From NCBI GenBank assembly GCA_029202485.1, contig CP119313.1, forward strand, positions 4,960,001-5,024,000: DNA of 64,000 nucleotides, read 5' to 3'. Each line of letters begins with the position of its first letter. The first letter of the stretch is position 1. The notes under the pieces are model-generated. The model did not search any database, was not told the origin of the DNA, and saw only the letters and a program-made list of their open reading frames with translations. This document shows positions 19,244 to 27,780 of the stretch, piece by piece. The position numbers were made by a program, and so were the translations under genes. Source of the stretch: Candidatus Pedobacter colombiensis. Lineage in GTDB: Bacteria > Bacteroidota > Bacteroidia > Sphingobacteriales > Sphingobacteriaceae.

Positions 19244-19517
19244 ATGAACGATTATCAGAAATACAGTGATGCTGATCTTGTTACGCTTTTGCGTTCGAGT
19301 GACGATACTGCGTTCATGGAAATTTATGACCGCTACAAGTTTATTATATGCTTTTGCTTACCGCAAGCTCCAGAACAAACAGGAATCAGAGGATGTGGTT
19401 CGGGAACATATAGCATCGCATAAACTACAGATCGATGTAGACACAGTAAATGCTTCTTTCCATTTGAAAAAGAAACTGGGCATCATCATTTTTGTGGTTT
19501 ATGTTTTAAACAAATAA
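19244..19517 (+). pseudogene. Remnant of an ECF sigma-70 factor (frameshifted, truncated)
   Basis: The plus-strand frame from the ATG at 19244 encodes MNDYQKYSDADLVTLLRSSD followed by DTAFMEIYDRYK, the start of sigma region 2 of a Bacteroidota ECF factor. After about 19335-19345 the homology moves one base to another frame: 'LLYAFAYRKLQNKQESEDVV' continues region 2.2. It then ends in unrelated sequence, so regions 3/4 and the DNA-binding helix are missing. The remnant stops 2 bases from the convergent ATPase gene. Such factors usually sit before an anti-sigma/FecR and a SusC/D-type pair; none remain here. Confidence 0.75.
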
Positions 19518-19519
19518 AA

Positions 19520-20839
19520 TCAACTAAATTTTAAAGCTTGTAACATCCATTTCCAGGCGGGTATGATTTTGACATGTACACCATCTATGGTCAATTCTTC
19601 TTCTTCTTCGAGCGTGATGATCCATGCTTCTTTAACCTTACAATAGCTAGCCGCTTTTAGTAACCCTTTTAGTTCCCTGCTCCTTGTGTCCGGATCATTT
19701 AGCGTCCAGCTTACCTGCACAGGTAATGCAGTTCCGCCTTCCGGATAGATTACAAAATCACATTCACCAGAAGCTTCTGCATAATAATAGATGTTATTAG
19801 AATAAATACTTCCAAATTTCAGATAAAGTTCTTTAAACACCATATTCTCTAACAGCAAACCATTGTTACCTGTATACTGCGCTGTATTGGCATTTAGTAG
19901 CCCATTATCGAGCCAATAAATCTTTTTATCTGATTTTTCGCGCTTACTATCTGAATAATCAAAGCGACTGATTCTTTTAAAAAGATACGCTTGCTCGGCC
20001 ATATCCATTGCTTCATAGACACTATTCACTCCTACACTATATTGCTGTGATTTGAGCTGATTATATAATCGTCTGTTACTAATTGTTTTACCTATAGTAG
20101 ATGCTGCCTGACGATACAAGCTTCGTAAATAGGTATAATTACTGAGCTTGTTGTATTCTACGATGTCCCGAAGCAACATGGCGTTATAATATTCCTGTAA
20201 ATAGGCCAGGCTTATTTGTTGCGAAGGTAGGTTAATCGTTTCTGGATATCCCCCATGAACGAGGTATTTATGAAACATTGTGAGGGTCTGGATTTTTCCT
20301 GTCCCATATTCTGATGGTTTAAAATTGCTGAATTCACAGTATTCTTTAAAAGAAAGGGGTAATAATTCAATAGCGATGCTGCGACCCCGCAATACAGATT
20401 TAAGCTCGGTATGGAGTACAGAACTGTTACTGCCGGTAAAGAATATTTTTTTAGACCAGGTTTCGTTGATGCGGTTTAAAAAACGCTCCCAGCCTGGTGT
20501 AGCTTGTACTTCATCAAAAAAGAACCATGCATCTTCTAATTTAGTTTCCGGATTAAGCTCCTGCCATGCTTGTAGAATTAAATCGAGTTGATGGGGTTCG
20601 AATTGTATCCTTTCATCTTCAAAATTGAAATAGATAATCTGCCTGGGCGATACCCCCCTGGTTGTTTTTAATTCGTCAATAGCCAGTTGCATTGCTGAAG
20701 TTTTGCCTACACGCCGGGGACCAATGATCGCTTGAATTTTTTCAAGATCCAATGAAATCCCTGTGTTGCGCATTCTAAGCCCCTTAGAAAGGTTTCTTTC
20801 CTGGTTTTGAATCAAAATCTCTTTTATGGTCTCTTTCAT
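19520..20839 (-). CDS. AAA ATPase with DUF4143 domain
   Basis: A 439-residue protein from the ATG at 20839 (an upstream ATG at 20848 is possible). The AAA_14-type ATPase carries Walker A IIGPRRVGKTSAMQ near residue 35, a Walker B-like 'AWFFFDEVQATPGWERFLN' near 102, and sensor-like 'KIFFTGSNSSVL'. The second half matches DUF4143 ('LLRDIVEYNKLSNYTYLRSL', then 'KIYWLDNGLLN' and 'NMVFKELYLK'). It ends with a nuclease-like fold segment ('GECDFVIYPEGG', 'VQVSWTLNDP'), which resembles the D-x-n-(D/E)-x-x arrangement of restriction-like domains. The cellular role of this very common family is unknown. Mirrored repeats lie just upstream of its start. Confidence 0.85.
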   Translation of the reverse strand: MKETIKEILIQNQERNLSKGLRMRNTGISLDLEKIQAIIGPRRVGKTSAMQLAIDELKTTRGVSPRQIIYFNFEDERIQFEPHQLDLILQAWQELNPETKLEDAWFFFDEVQATPGWERFLNRINETWSKKIFFTGSNSSVLHTELKSVLRGRSIAIELLPLSFKEYCEFSNFKPSEYGTGKIQTLTMFHKYLVHGGYPETINLPSQQISLAYLQEYYNAMLLRDIVEYNKLSNYTYLRSLYRQAASTIGKTISNRRLYNQLKSQQYSVGVNSVYEAMDMAEQAYLFKRISRFDYSDSKREKSDKKIYWLDNGLLNANTAQYTGNNGLLLENMVFKELYLKFGSIYSNNIYYYAEASGECDFVIYPEGGTALPVQVSWTLNDPDTRSRELKGLLKAASYCKVKEAWIITLEEEEELTIDGVHVKIIPAWKWMLQALKFS

Positions 20840-20857
20840 AATACACAAATATATATA

Positions 20858-20916
20858 AAATCGTCTTTACAATAAAGACGATTTTGCAATAATCATCTTT
20901 ATTGTAAAGACGATTT
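20858..20916. repeat. Two mirrored palindromic elements at the ATPase 5' end
   Basis: Element 1 (20858-20884) is a perfect palindrome with 12-base arms AAATCGTCTTTA and TAAAGACGATTT around CAA. Element 2 (20891-20915) is the same ~21-base core in reverse orientation with one base changed. Both lie 10-75 bases upstream of the DUF4143 ATPase start, where an operator or promoter would be. No other copies were noticed elsewhere in the window. Confidence 0.8.
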
Positions 20917-21134
20917 ATCCAACACAGAGTCCATAAATTTATTTCACATCCATCTAGCCAATTGGCTTTTCTGGCTCGTCTTTGTTTTATAATTCTGAAA
21001 ATGGATTGTAAAATTTACTCTGACAAAGCATGAAATCCCATTGAAACAACTCTTTAGCCATAAACATTGCTATATTTATCTAAATTTTTCACGTTTAGAT
21101 CCCATCTAACAACTAAAAACAATAAGATAAATAG

Positions 21135-21644
21135 ATGAAACAATTAGCTTTAGTATTACTCGCTTTTATAGCCATATCCGGCACAGCATTAGCCCAGGAC
21201 AAAGAACCTGTTAAAAAGGAAATCGTAACAATTTACAACCCTAAAGCCAATGCAAGAGCAGATATTGATGCTGCAGTTGCAAAAGCAAAAAAGGAAGGCA
21301 AACATGTATTTATCCAGGTAGGCGGCAATTGGTGCAGCTGGTGCATCGCTTTTCATAAGCTGGTTGATGCAACACCAGAACTAAAGGATTACCTAAACAG
21401 CAATTACGAAACCGTACTGGTAAACTATAGTCCGGAAAATAAAAACCCGGCTGTAATGGCAAGCTTAGGTTATCCAGGCCGTTTTGGGTACCCGGTATTT
21501 GTAATTCTCGATGGAAACGGTAAAGTAATACACATCCAAAACTCCGCTTACCTTGAAGAAGGAAAAGGTCATAGCGTAAAAAAAGTAATGGAGTTTTTAA
21601 AAGGTTGGACGGTTGCCGCCCTTAAACCAGAAAACAACAAATAG
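21135..21644 (+). CDS. Exported thioredoxin-like protein
   Basis: A 169-residue protein with a signal peptide (residues 1-20, ending ALAQ) and a thioredoxin fold of the Thioredoxin_7 type. The segment 'GKHVFIQVGGNWCSWCIAFH' gives a WCxWC redox motif near residues 66-70; 'YPVFVILDGNGKVI' precedes the later strand with its cis-Pro (FGYPVFV). Likely a periplasmic disulfide reductase or isomerase; the partner is unknown. It has its own upstream region of about 220 bases after the ATPase repeats and is convergent with tcdA. Confidence 0.88.
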   Translation: MKQLALVLLAFIAISGTALAQDKEPVKKEIVTIYNPKANARADIDAAVAKAKKEGKHVFIQVGGNWCSWCIAFHKLVDATPELKDYLNSNYETVLVNYSPENKNPAVMASLGYPGRFGYPVFVILDGNGKVIHIQNSAYLEEGKGHSVKKVMEFLKGWTVAALKPENNK

Positions 21645-21654
21645 AAACAGTCGA

Positions 21655-22434
21655 TCAGACTTTCTTTTTTACTTTTTTTGCAATCCTTGGTGGTCTTTCG
21701 GCCATAGTGATGGTTTGCCCTAACAGGTCCCTGATCACCACGGAGGCACAAACGCCGCCAAAGGCAGCCGGAATGTAAGATATCGTGCCATAGGCAGAAC
21801 GTTTAAAGTTACTACCATCGGTCATGAGCAGGGAATCTTTCGAAGTCTCCTCAGTGGAAAAAACAGCCTTGATCTGGTTATAGTTACTATGTCGTTTTAA
21901 TCTTTTTCGCACAACCTGGGCAAAAACACATTGATATGTATCCGGTAGCCAGGTTACCTTCAGTAAGGTCGGATCCATTTTACCCCCGGCCCCCATTGAA
22001 CTGACGATAGGTACATTTCTTTCCAATGCTTTAGACAGTAAGATCACCTTAGGTGTAAGACTATCAATACAATCCATCACATAGTCAAAAGAATGCTCCA
22101 TCAGCTCCCTGCACTTCTGTGGGGTTAGAAAGTCTCGGATAACATGTAATTTAAGTTCAGGATTGATGGCCATTAAGCGCTCCTGCATGATATCAGCCTT
22201 ATTCTTTCCATGATTGGTAGATAAGGCAGGCAACTGCCGGTTCCTGTTACTAGGGTCTACAACATCACCATCCACAATTGTCATCTCTCCTACTCCTGAG
22301 CGGCATATAAACTCGGCCGCAAAAGAGCCCACACCACCCAGACCTATAACCAACACATGCTTTTGCTGCAAAAGATCAATTCCTTCATTCCCTATCAGCA
22401 AAGCAGAGCGCGACAACCAGTTTAAATCAGACAT
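21655..22434 (-). CDS. tcdA: tRNA threonylcarbamoyladenosine dehydratase
   Basis: A 259-residue E1/ThiF-like enzyme that cyclises t6A37 to ct6A in ANN-decoding tRNAs. The nucleotide-binding loop is 'VLVIGLGGVGSFAAEFICRS' (residues 28-47), followed by 'MTIVDGDVVDPSNRNRQLPA' with the conserved Arg/Gln pair. Then come 'DYVMDCIDSLTPK' and the C-terminal 'YIPAAFGGVCASVVIRDLLG'. The length is typical for TcdA and too short for a ubiquitin-like activating enzyme with extra domains. It starts 5 bases after the TatD-like gene stop and probably shares its transcript. Confidence 0.92.
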   Translation of the reverse strand: MSDLNWLSRSALLIGNEGIDLLQQKHVLVIGLGGVGSFAAEFICRSGVGEMTIVDGDVVDPSNRNRQLPALSTNHGKNKADIMQERLMAINPELKLHVIRDFLTPQKCRELMEHSFDYVMDCIDSLTPKVILLSKALERNVPIVSSMGAGGKMDPTLLKVTWLPDTYQCVFAQVVRKRLKRHSNYNQIKAVFSTEETSKDSLLMTDGSNFKRSAYGTISYIPAAFGGVCASVVIRDLLGQTITMAERPPRIAKKVKKKV

Positions 22435-22439
22435 ATATA

Positions 22440-23096
22440 TTAAGTAAACTTTATTTTTTTCCAGTTGGCAAAAATAAGCGCTTTCATCTCTTCAACAGTA
22501 CAGTTTTTTAAATTTGCCGCAGCCTGATAAATTTCCCGGATGTGATAATCCGAATCGTCAGTTTCCAAAAAAAACATATCTGTATGTTTAAGCAGAGCTG
22601 CAGCTCCCGAATCAGGATTTAGTATAGCCTTGCCAAAAGAAAGATAAAACCCATTGTCCAGCAATTGCCTGCCTAATTCTTCGTGTTTATTAAACCCATG
22701 AACAATAAGAGGAACGCTAACTTTCATTTCCTTTTGTAAGGCAATCAACTCTCCAAAACACCTTACACAATGAAGAATAACCGGTTTATGCAGCGCATTG
22801 GCTAGTCTTAGCTGTTTCCTCAAAATAATCAACTGATTGTCCAGGCTTTCCCCTCTCAATCTGTCTAAGCCGCACTCACCAATCAGTTTAACCTGCATTC
22901 CTGTTGCAGCCTCTGCAAGTTTGAGATAATCATGCTCCAGATGCTCCATTGTTGCAAACCAGGGATGCAATCCTAACGAAAGCTCCTGATCTTCCGGAAA
23001 TGTAATCCGCGTATCTCCGGTTAAGGAAACACTTAGTATTTGCCTTACCCCGGCATCCTTCCCTTCCTGATGTGTATGGATATCTAAAAATTGCAA
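22440..23096 (-). CDS. TatD-family metal-dependent hydrolase
   Basis: A 218-residue amidohydrolase-fold protein, about 40 residues shorter than standard TatD. Metal-site residues are recognisable: DIHTH at residues 4-8, GECGLDR near 93, 'VILHCVRCF' near 125, 'LIVHGFNK' near 150 and 'FFLETDDSD' near 185. TatD relatives are metal-dependent nucleases or deacylases; the exact substrate here is not clear. It lies between the GH3 gene and tcdA on the same strand with gaps of 9 and 5 bases, so the three may form one operon. Confidence 0.85.
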   Translation of the reverse strand: MQFLDIHTHQEGKDAGVRQILSVSLTGDTRITFPEDQELSLGLHPWFATMEHLEHDYLKLAEAATGMQVKLIGECGLDRLRGESLDNQLIILRKQLRLANALHKPVILHCVRCFGELIALQKEMKVSVPLIVHGFNKHEELGRQLLDNGFYLSFGKAILNPDSGAAALLKHTDMFFLETDDSDYHIREIYQAAANLKNCTVEEMKALIFANWKKIKFT

Positions 23097-23105
23097 AATA
23101 TGGTA

Positions 23106-24812
23106 TTAAAGTCCATCGCCGTACTTAAAGAAACTATTTACAGTAACAGGTAGTTTTCCAGTTGCGATCACTTGATTTTTGATCACCGCTGCAGCCGCCT
23201 TTTGCATAAAGTCTTCTTTCTGATAAGCTACAACCAAACCTTTGCTTTGCTCTAAGCCCGGTAATGCAGCCAGGTTATATGGATTTGCAAACAAAGCAAA
23301 TACAGCATTGCTTAGCGACATATCTTTGATAAACATCTTTAGATCTGCACTCAAAACCATTCCGTTGCCAGGACGTGTACGCGTATCATGAATTCCAATA
23401 ATGATTTGATCAAATGCCTTAAGATCTCTTACAACCTTTGCAATTGCATTGGCACTTGCATTTTTATCAAGGGTATAGAAAACAGCATTTTTGTAGTAAG
23501 CACCGAGTTCACGTTGAAACGTCGTAACCTCCGGTGTGCCAATGCTGATAATTACGGTGCGCTTCTCCGCATTCAACTGTTGAATATTTTCTTTGCCCCT
23601 TAGCATAGTCATAGACGCTTCAGCAAGTTGCTGCAATAACGCCAAACTTTCCGGACGGTTTACATCAGCAACCACGTTATTTTCATCAATGGTATTTTTA
23701 GCGTTTAAGCCGGCCCAATATTTAGCTGTAAGAATCTTTTTAACGCTTTCATCAATCTGCGCCATACTAATTCTATCTTCTCTAACAGCTTTGCGCACCA
23801 ATTTTATAGCTCTTGCACTGTTCTCCGATAACTCTAAAATATCATTACCTGCAATAATCCCCATTACATCAGCTTCGCCATTTTTAAAGTTCTTTACCAC
23901 CCCATTCATGCCCATTGCATCAGAGATGACAATACCTTTAAAGCCAAGTTCGTTTTTTAAAAGTCCGGTAACTATCGGTTTAGATAGTGTGGACGGCATA
24001 TTTGGCGTATTATCCAATGCCGGGATATTCATGTGTGCAATCATTACACCGGCAGCGCCATCTTTAATTAATTCTTTGAAAGGATAAAGCTCTAAACTAT
24101 CTAAACGTGCCTTTGTAAATTTTAACTGTGGCAGATCGTAGTGCGAATCCACATCAGTATCACCGTGGCCCGGGAAGTGTTTAATACTAACCAGCAATCC
24201 CCCATCCTGCATACCCTTCATATAGGCTGCACCTTTAGTCGCCACATTGTATTTGTTCTCCCCAAAAGAGCGAAAGTTGATCACCGGGTTTTTAGGATTG
24301 TTGTTCACATCCACGTCGGGAGCCAGGTTCATGTGCATCCCAATACGTTTATAATCCTTTGCGACTTCAAGCCCCATTTTATAAATCAGATCCGTATTTT
24401 GAACCGCACCCAATGCCATCTGATATGGATACGAAATAGTGCTGTCCAAACGCATTCCTAATCCCCATTCACCATCAGAAGTGATTAATAAGGGAACTCT
24501 GGCCAGCGACTGGTACTGGTTGGTTAAAATGGCTTGTCGACCGGGACCTCCCTGAAAGAATACCAACCCACCTATACGCTCTTTCTTAATCACCCTACCT
24601 ATTGAATCTTCATAGGCTTTACCAAAATTGGTATGTGCCCTGACAAAGAACATTTGCGCAATTTTTTGACGTTTACTTAAGCGTTTAAATACGGAATCTA
24701 CCCATACATTAGGCTCAGCCAGTGTTTGTAAATAGGTTTTCTGCTGTGCCTGTGCACTAAATAGCGTTGTTAGTAGCAGTAAAGTAACTATGAAAAAATG
24801 CTTAACATTCAT
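23106..24812 (-). CDS. Glycoside hydrolase family 3, NagZ-like
   Basis: A 568-residue exported protein (signal peptide about residues 1-22, ending SAQAQ). The GH3 barrel has the diagnostic 'SIKHFPGHGDTDVDSHYDLP' (near 205-225), whose His belongs to the NagZ-type Asp-His dyad, and 'FKGIVISDAMGMNG' with the nucleophile Asp near 298. A second alpha/beta domain occupies the C-terminal third. NagZ-type enzymes release N-acetylglucosamine from muropeptides or chitooligosaccharides. Many Bacteroidota relatives carry an extra C-terminal serine-hydrolase (beta-lactamase-like) domain of several hundred residues; it is absent here. A -7 element lies at 24836-24843. Confidence 0.9.
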   Translation of the reverse strand: MNVKHFFIVTLLLLTTLFSAQAQQKTYLQTLAEPNVWVDSVFKRLSKRQKIAQMFFVRAHTNFGKAYEDSIGRVIKKERIGGLVFFQGGPGRQAILTNQYQSLARVPLLITSDGEWGLGMRLDSTISYPYQMALGAVQNTDLIYKMGLEVAKDYKRIGMHMNLAPDVDVNNNPKNPVINFRSFGENKYNVATKGAAYMKGMQDGGLLVSIKHFPGHGDTDVDSHYDLPQLKFTKARLDSLELYPFKELIKDGAAGVMIAHMNIPALDNTPNMPSTLSKPIVTGLLKNELGFKGIVISDAMGMNGVVKNFKNGEADVMGIIAGNDILELSENSARAIKLVRKAVREDRISMAQIDESVKKILTAKYWAGLNAKNTIDENNVVADVNRPESLALLQQLAEASMTMLRGKENIQQLNAEKRTVIISIGTPEVTTFQRELGAYYKNAVFYTLDKNASANAIAKVVRDLKAFDQIIIGIHDTRTRPGNGMVLSADLKMFIKDMSLSNAVFALFANPYNLAALPGLEQSKGLVVAYQKEDFMQKAAAAVIKNQVIATGKLPVTVNSFFKYGDGL

Positions 24813-24835
24813 TTGTATAACAATTGGTTAAACTT

Positions 24836-24843
24836 CAAAGTTA
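24836..24843 (-). promoter_or_regulatory. -7 promoter element of the GH3 gene (TAACTTTG)
   Basis: TAACTTTG on the minus strand matches TAnnTTTG, 23 bases before the GH3 start codon. It would drive the GH3-TatD-tcdA unit. Confidence 0.5.
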
Positions 24844-24917
24844 AACAAAAGTTCTATTTTAATGGATCTGAACCTTCCTTGAGTGGAAAATATGACGTTA
24901 ATCCTGAGACCACCCCC

Positions 24918-24943
24918 TTATTGTATCAAATTTGATACAATAA
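24918..24943. repeat. Perfect 26-bp palindrome
   Basis: Arms TTATTGTATCAAA and TTTGATACAATAA meet without a spacer, symmetrical over all 26 bases. It lies in the divergent region between the GH3 gene (minus) and the outer-membrane barrel gene (plus), 74 bases from the GH3 -7 element. The dyad symmetry without a loop suggests a protein-binding operator rather than an RNA hairpin. I saw no gene in 24813-25106. Confidence 0.85.
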
Positions 24944-25106
24944 AACAATATACAAATCCATCTTCATCGCTAATAAGCAAGCCTGACCAAACAACCCTAA
25001 TCATCAGGTACACAGAACCTTTTGAACAATCCAGAGGATATAAATTCCTGATCTGTTTAAAACTGGCACATTTCTTTCATCTATGGGTTTATAAAAACAC
25101 ATAAAC

Positions 25107-25721
25107 ATGAAAAAGTTAATTATTTTGGCCTTAGGCCTATTTGCAGCAGGTGCTGCCAATGCACAAGCCCCAATCAGATTGGGAGTTAAAGCCGGTTTAA
25201 ACCTTCCAAACATCATTAAAGATGATGGCAACAATGACTTCAAAACAAAAGTAAACCCTGGTTTCAATGCAGGTATAACTTTAGATATCAACCTGATTAA
25301 AGGTTTAGCTTTCACACCCGAATTGCTTTATTCGACCAAGGGGTACAAAGCTGAAACAACATTTGGTAATTTTACACAAACCACTAGTTTTATCGATGTC
25401 CCAATTTTGGCTAGTATTAATGTTGGTGGAAGTGGCTTAAACCTTGTCGTAGGTCCACAAGTATCTTTCTTGCTTTCTACAAAGAATAAATTTGAGAATG
25501 GCTTAGGTACCGTAGAACAGGAAATTATTGAAAACAAAGCTGATCGGTTTAAAAAGAGTCTGGCTGGAGGATTGATTGGTTTTAGATATGATGTAAACAA
25601 TAAAGTTGATATCCATGGTCGTTATGCCCTGGACTTCCAGAAAAACAATGAAGATGGATCAAAAGAAACCCCTGAATTTAAAAACCAGGTCTTCTCTGTA
25701 GGTTTAGGAATAAAATTCTAA
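25107..25721 (+). CDS. Outer membrane beta-barrel protein (PorT-like family)
   Basis: A 204-residue protein with a signal peptide (residues 1-19, ending ANAQA), then 'IRLGVKAGLNLPNI', the usual opening of OMP_b-brl_2 / PorT-type barrels. Alternating amphipathic strands follow ('GFNAGITLDINLIKGLAFTP', 'ELLYSTKGYKAE', 'LVVGPQVSFLLS', 'GGLIGFRYDVNNKVDIHGRY'), ending in a barrel-like 'FSVGLGIKF' with a terminal Phe. Length fits an eight-stranded barrel. Function unknown; followed by a strong terminator. Confidence 0.88.
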   Translation: MKKLIILALGLFAAGAANAQAPIRLGVKAGLNLPNIIKDDGNNDFKTKVNPGFNAGITLDINLIKGLAFTPELLYSTKGYKAETTFGNFTQTTSFIDVPILASINVGGSGLNLVVGPQVSFLLSTKNKFENGLGTVEQEIIENKADRFKKSLAGGLIGFRYDVNNKVDIHGRYALDFQKNNEDGSKETPEFKNQVFSVGLGIKF

Positions 25722-25733
25722 TCATCTCCTATA

Positions 25734-25776
25734 AACAGCGCCTACATGATCAATCATAATCAGGCGCTGTTTTTTT
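25734..25776 (+). terminator. Rho-independent terminator after the barrel gene
   Basis: A 10-bp stem AACAGCGCCT / AGGCGCTGTT with an 18-base loop, followed by six more T. Confidence 0.88.
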
Positions 25777-25926
25777 ACAAACATATACTTCCCGCTACTG
25801 TTATAAATACAGTGTTCATATTATCCATCATTATTATGAAACCATCATGTGCAGCAGAACACAAACCCAAACGAGTAAATTTTTGATAGCACATGATAGC
25901 TTCATCACAATTAAAAATCAAATTAT

Positions 25927-26112
25927 ATGCTGATGAAAAATCAACCAACACAAAAACACAGCGGGAATGAACAGCAAGGCAGGACAACCTCCGATCGGAT
26001 GCACCATAGTGTAAAACAAGACAAGAAACAACAAGGCATTTCAAATGGTGGCGGGCAGCGTTCCGACCAAACCTCCAATAGAGATAACCAACGCAAGCGC
26101 GAAGGTCATTAA
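25927..26112 (+). CDS. Small hydrophilic hypothetical protein
   Basis: A 61-residue frame (59 if the second ATG at 25933 is used) with no hydrophobic segment. It is rich in Gln, Asn, Ser, Gly, Lys and Arg, with motifs such as KHSGNEQQGR and ISNGGGQRSDQ, so probably disordered. A good terminator follows at 26152-26183 and the ORF is preceded by an A/T-rich stretch, which supports a real transcript. The composition recalls small stress-induced hydrophilic proteins, but I cannot assign a family. No neighbour on the same strand is close enough for co-translation. Confidence 0.5.
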   Translation: MLMKNQPTQKHSGNEQQGRTTSDRMHHSVKQDKKQQGISNGGGQRSDQTSNRDNQRKREGH

Positions 26113-26151
26113 GATTTTATTTAGGCGAGGATAACAATTCCCTGTTCATCC

Positions 26152-26183
26152 AAAAAAGCATTCCTGACGGGATGCTTTTTTTT
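26152..26183 (+). terminator. Terminator after the small hydrophilic ORF
   Basis: Stem AAAAAGCAT / ATGCTTTTT around a short CG-rich loop region, followed by a T-run; symmetrical enough to work in both directions. Confidence 0.75.
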
Positions 26184-26257
26184 CGCATTGTATCTTTTAC
26201 TTTCGATAATGATTGTTTATACTTACGTTTTATTACACATCATTGCAATTATAAATT

Positions 26258-27748
26258 ATGAGCAAATTTATTTTATCCTTTGATCAGGGAACCACAAGTT
26301 CAAGGGCGATTGTATTTAATAAGGAAGGAAGTATTGTCTCCATCGCGCAAAAGGAGTTTGAGCAGATTTACCCTCAACCTGGATGGGTAGAGCACAACGC
26401 CAGCGAGATTTGGACCACGCAGATTTCTGTAGCCACAGAAGCTATAGTAAAAGCCGGCATCACACCAACCGATATTGCCGCAATAGGCATTACCAATCAA
26501 CGCGAAACCACTGTATTGTGGGATAGAAAAACCGGAGAACCTTTGTACAATGCCATTGTATGGCAAGACAGACGTACTTCAGGCTATTGTGATGAACTTA
26601 AAGCCAAAGGTATGGCTAAAACTATACAGGAGAAAACAGGGCTTATTTTAGATGCCTATTTTTCCGCCACAAAAATAAAATGGATTCTCGACAATGTACC
26701 GGGTGCCAGGGCAAAAGCTGCAGCCGGAGAGCTTGCTTTTGGAACCATCGACTCCTGGTTGATCTGGAATTTGACCGATGGAAGGGTACACATTACTGAT
26801 GTAAGCAATGCATCAAGAACAATGATATATAACATTCACACCTTGGATTGGGATCAGGAATTACTAGACCTTTTTGATATTCCAAAAAGTATCCTTCCAG
26901 CAGTTAAATCATCAAGTGAGGTATACGGAGAAACCACAGGCAATGTACTTGCTGCAAAAATCCCTATTGCAGGAATTGCAGGCGATCAGCAAGCTGCCCT
27001 GTTTGGCCAAATGTGTACGCAGGTAGGAATGGTAAAAAACACCTACGGAACGGGCTGCTTTATGTTGATGAACATTGGAGATAAACCTATTGTTTCGCAA
27101 AATAATCTGGTAACCACTATAGCCTGGAAAATAAACGGCAAGGTGCAGTATGCCCTGGAGGGCAGCATCTTTATTGGAGGTGCTGTAGTGCAATGGTTAA
27201 GAGATGGTTTGGGCATCATCAAATCATCTGCCGAGGTAGAACAACTGGCACTTAAGGTTGAGGATACGGGCGGAGTATATCTGGTACCAGCATTTGCCGG
27301 ACTTGGTGCTCCACATTGGGATCAGGATGCCCGCGGCACCATAACCGGCATAACCCGTGGAACAACAGCATCCCACATTGCCAGGGCGGCGGTAGAAAGT
27401 ATCGCTTTTCAAACCATGGAAGTGCTCAAAGCCATGGAAGCAGACTCGGGATACAGTATCAAAGAGTTAAGAGTAGATGGTGGTGCAACAGCCAATGACA
27501 TGCTGATGCAGTTTCAGGCCGACTTACTCGACACTACGGTAATCAGACCAAAAGTAACCGAAGTTACGGCATTAGGCGCCGCCTATCTGGCAGGTTTGGC
27601 CGTAGGTTATTGGAACAGCATGGATGATATTAGCGGACAATGGAAAATTGATAAAAATTTCAATGCCGGAAAAACAAATCACATTGCCGAACGAATTAAT
27701 GGTTGGAACAAGGCTGTAAAAGCGGCAAAGGCTGCTGCCCAAAACTAA
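26258..27748 (+). CDS. glpK: Glycerol kinase
   Basis: A 496-residue FGGY-family kinase that phosphorylates glycerol to sn-glycerol 3-phosphate using ATP. The N-terminal phosphate loop is 'LSFDQGTTSSRAIVF' (residues 5-19). 'NQRETTVLWDRKTG' with the conserved Arg-Glu pair and 'AIVWQDRRTS' follow. Then come 'FGTIDSWLIWNLTDG', 'GIAGDQQAALFGQ' with the catalytic Asp near 245, and 'LRVDGGATANDMLMQFQ' in the C-terminal lobe. Full length for the family. It is followed after 32 bases by the glycerol facilitator gene, forming a glpK-glpF uptake unit; no glpD or repressor is in the window. Confidence 0.97.
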   Translation: MSKFILSFDQGTTSSRAIVFNKEGSIVSIAQKEFEQIYPQPGWVEHNASEIWTTQISVATEAIVKAGITPTDIAAIGITNQRETTVLWDRKTGEPLYNAIVWQDRRTSGYCDELKAKGMAKTIQEKTGLILDAYFSATKIKWILDNVPGARAKAAAGELAFGTIDSWLIWNLTDGRVHITDVSNASRTMIYNIHTLDWDQELLDLFDIPKSILPAVKSSSEVYGETTGNVLAAKIPIAGIAGDQQAALFGQMCTQVGMVKNTYGTGCFMLMNIGDKPIVSQNNLVTTIAWKINGKVQYALEGSIFIGGAVVQWLRDGLGIIKSSAEVEQLALKVEDTGGVYLVPAFAGLGAPHWDQDARGTITGITRGTTASHIARAAVESIAFQTMEVLKAMEADSGYSIKELRVDGGATANDMLMQFQADLLDTTVIRPKVTEVTALGAAYLAGLAVGYWNSMDDISGQWKIDKNFNAGKTNHIAERINGWNKAVKAAKAAAQN

Positions 27749-27780
27749 TCTATTTATAACCACATTTAAATTTAACCCAT

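Noticed and set aside
20858..20916. CRISPR-like array
   Set aside because: Only two copies, in opposite orientation, with no regular spacers and no cas gene in the window.
24883..25104. 73-residue ORF upstream of the barrel gene
   Set aside because: Covers the 26-bp palindrome and has an irregular composition; no homology signature, so it is probably a chance frame.
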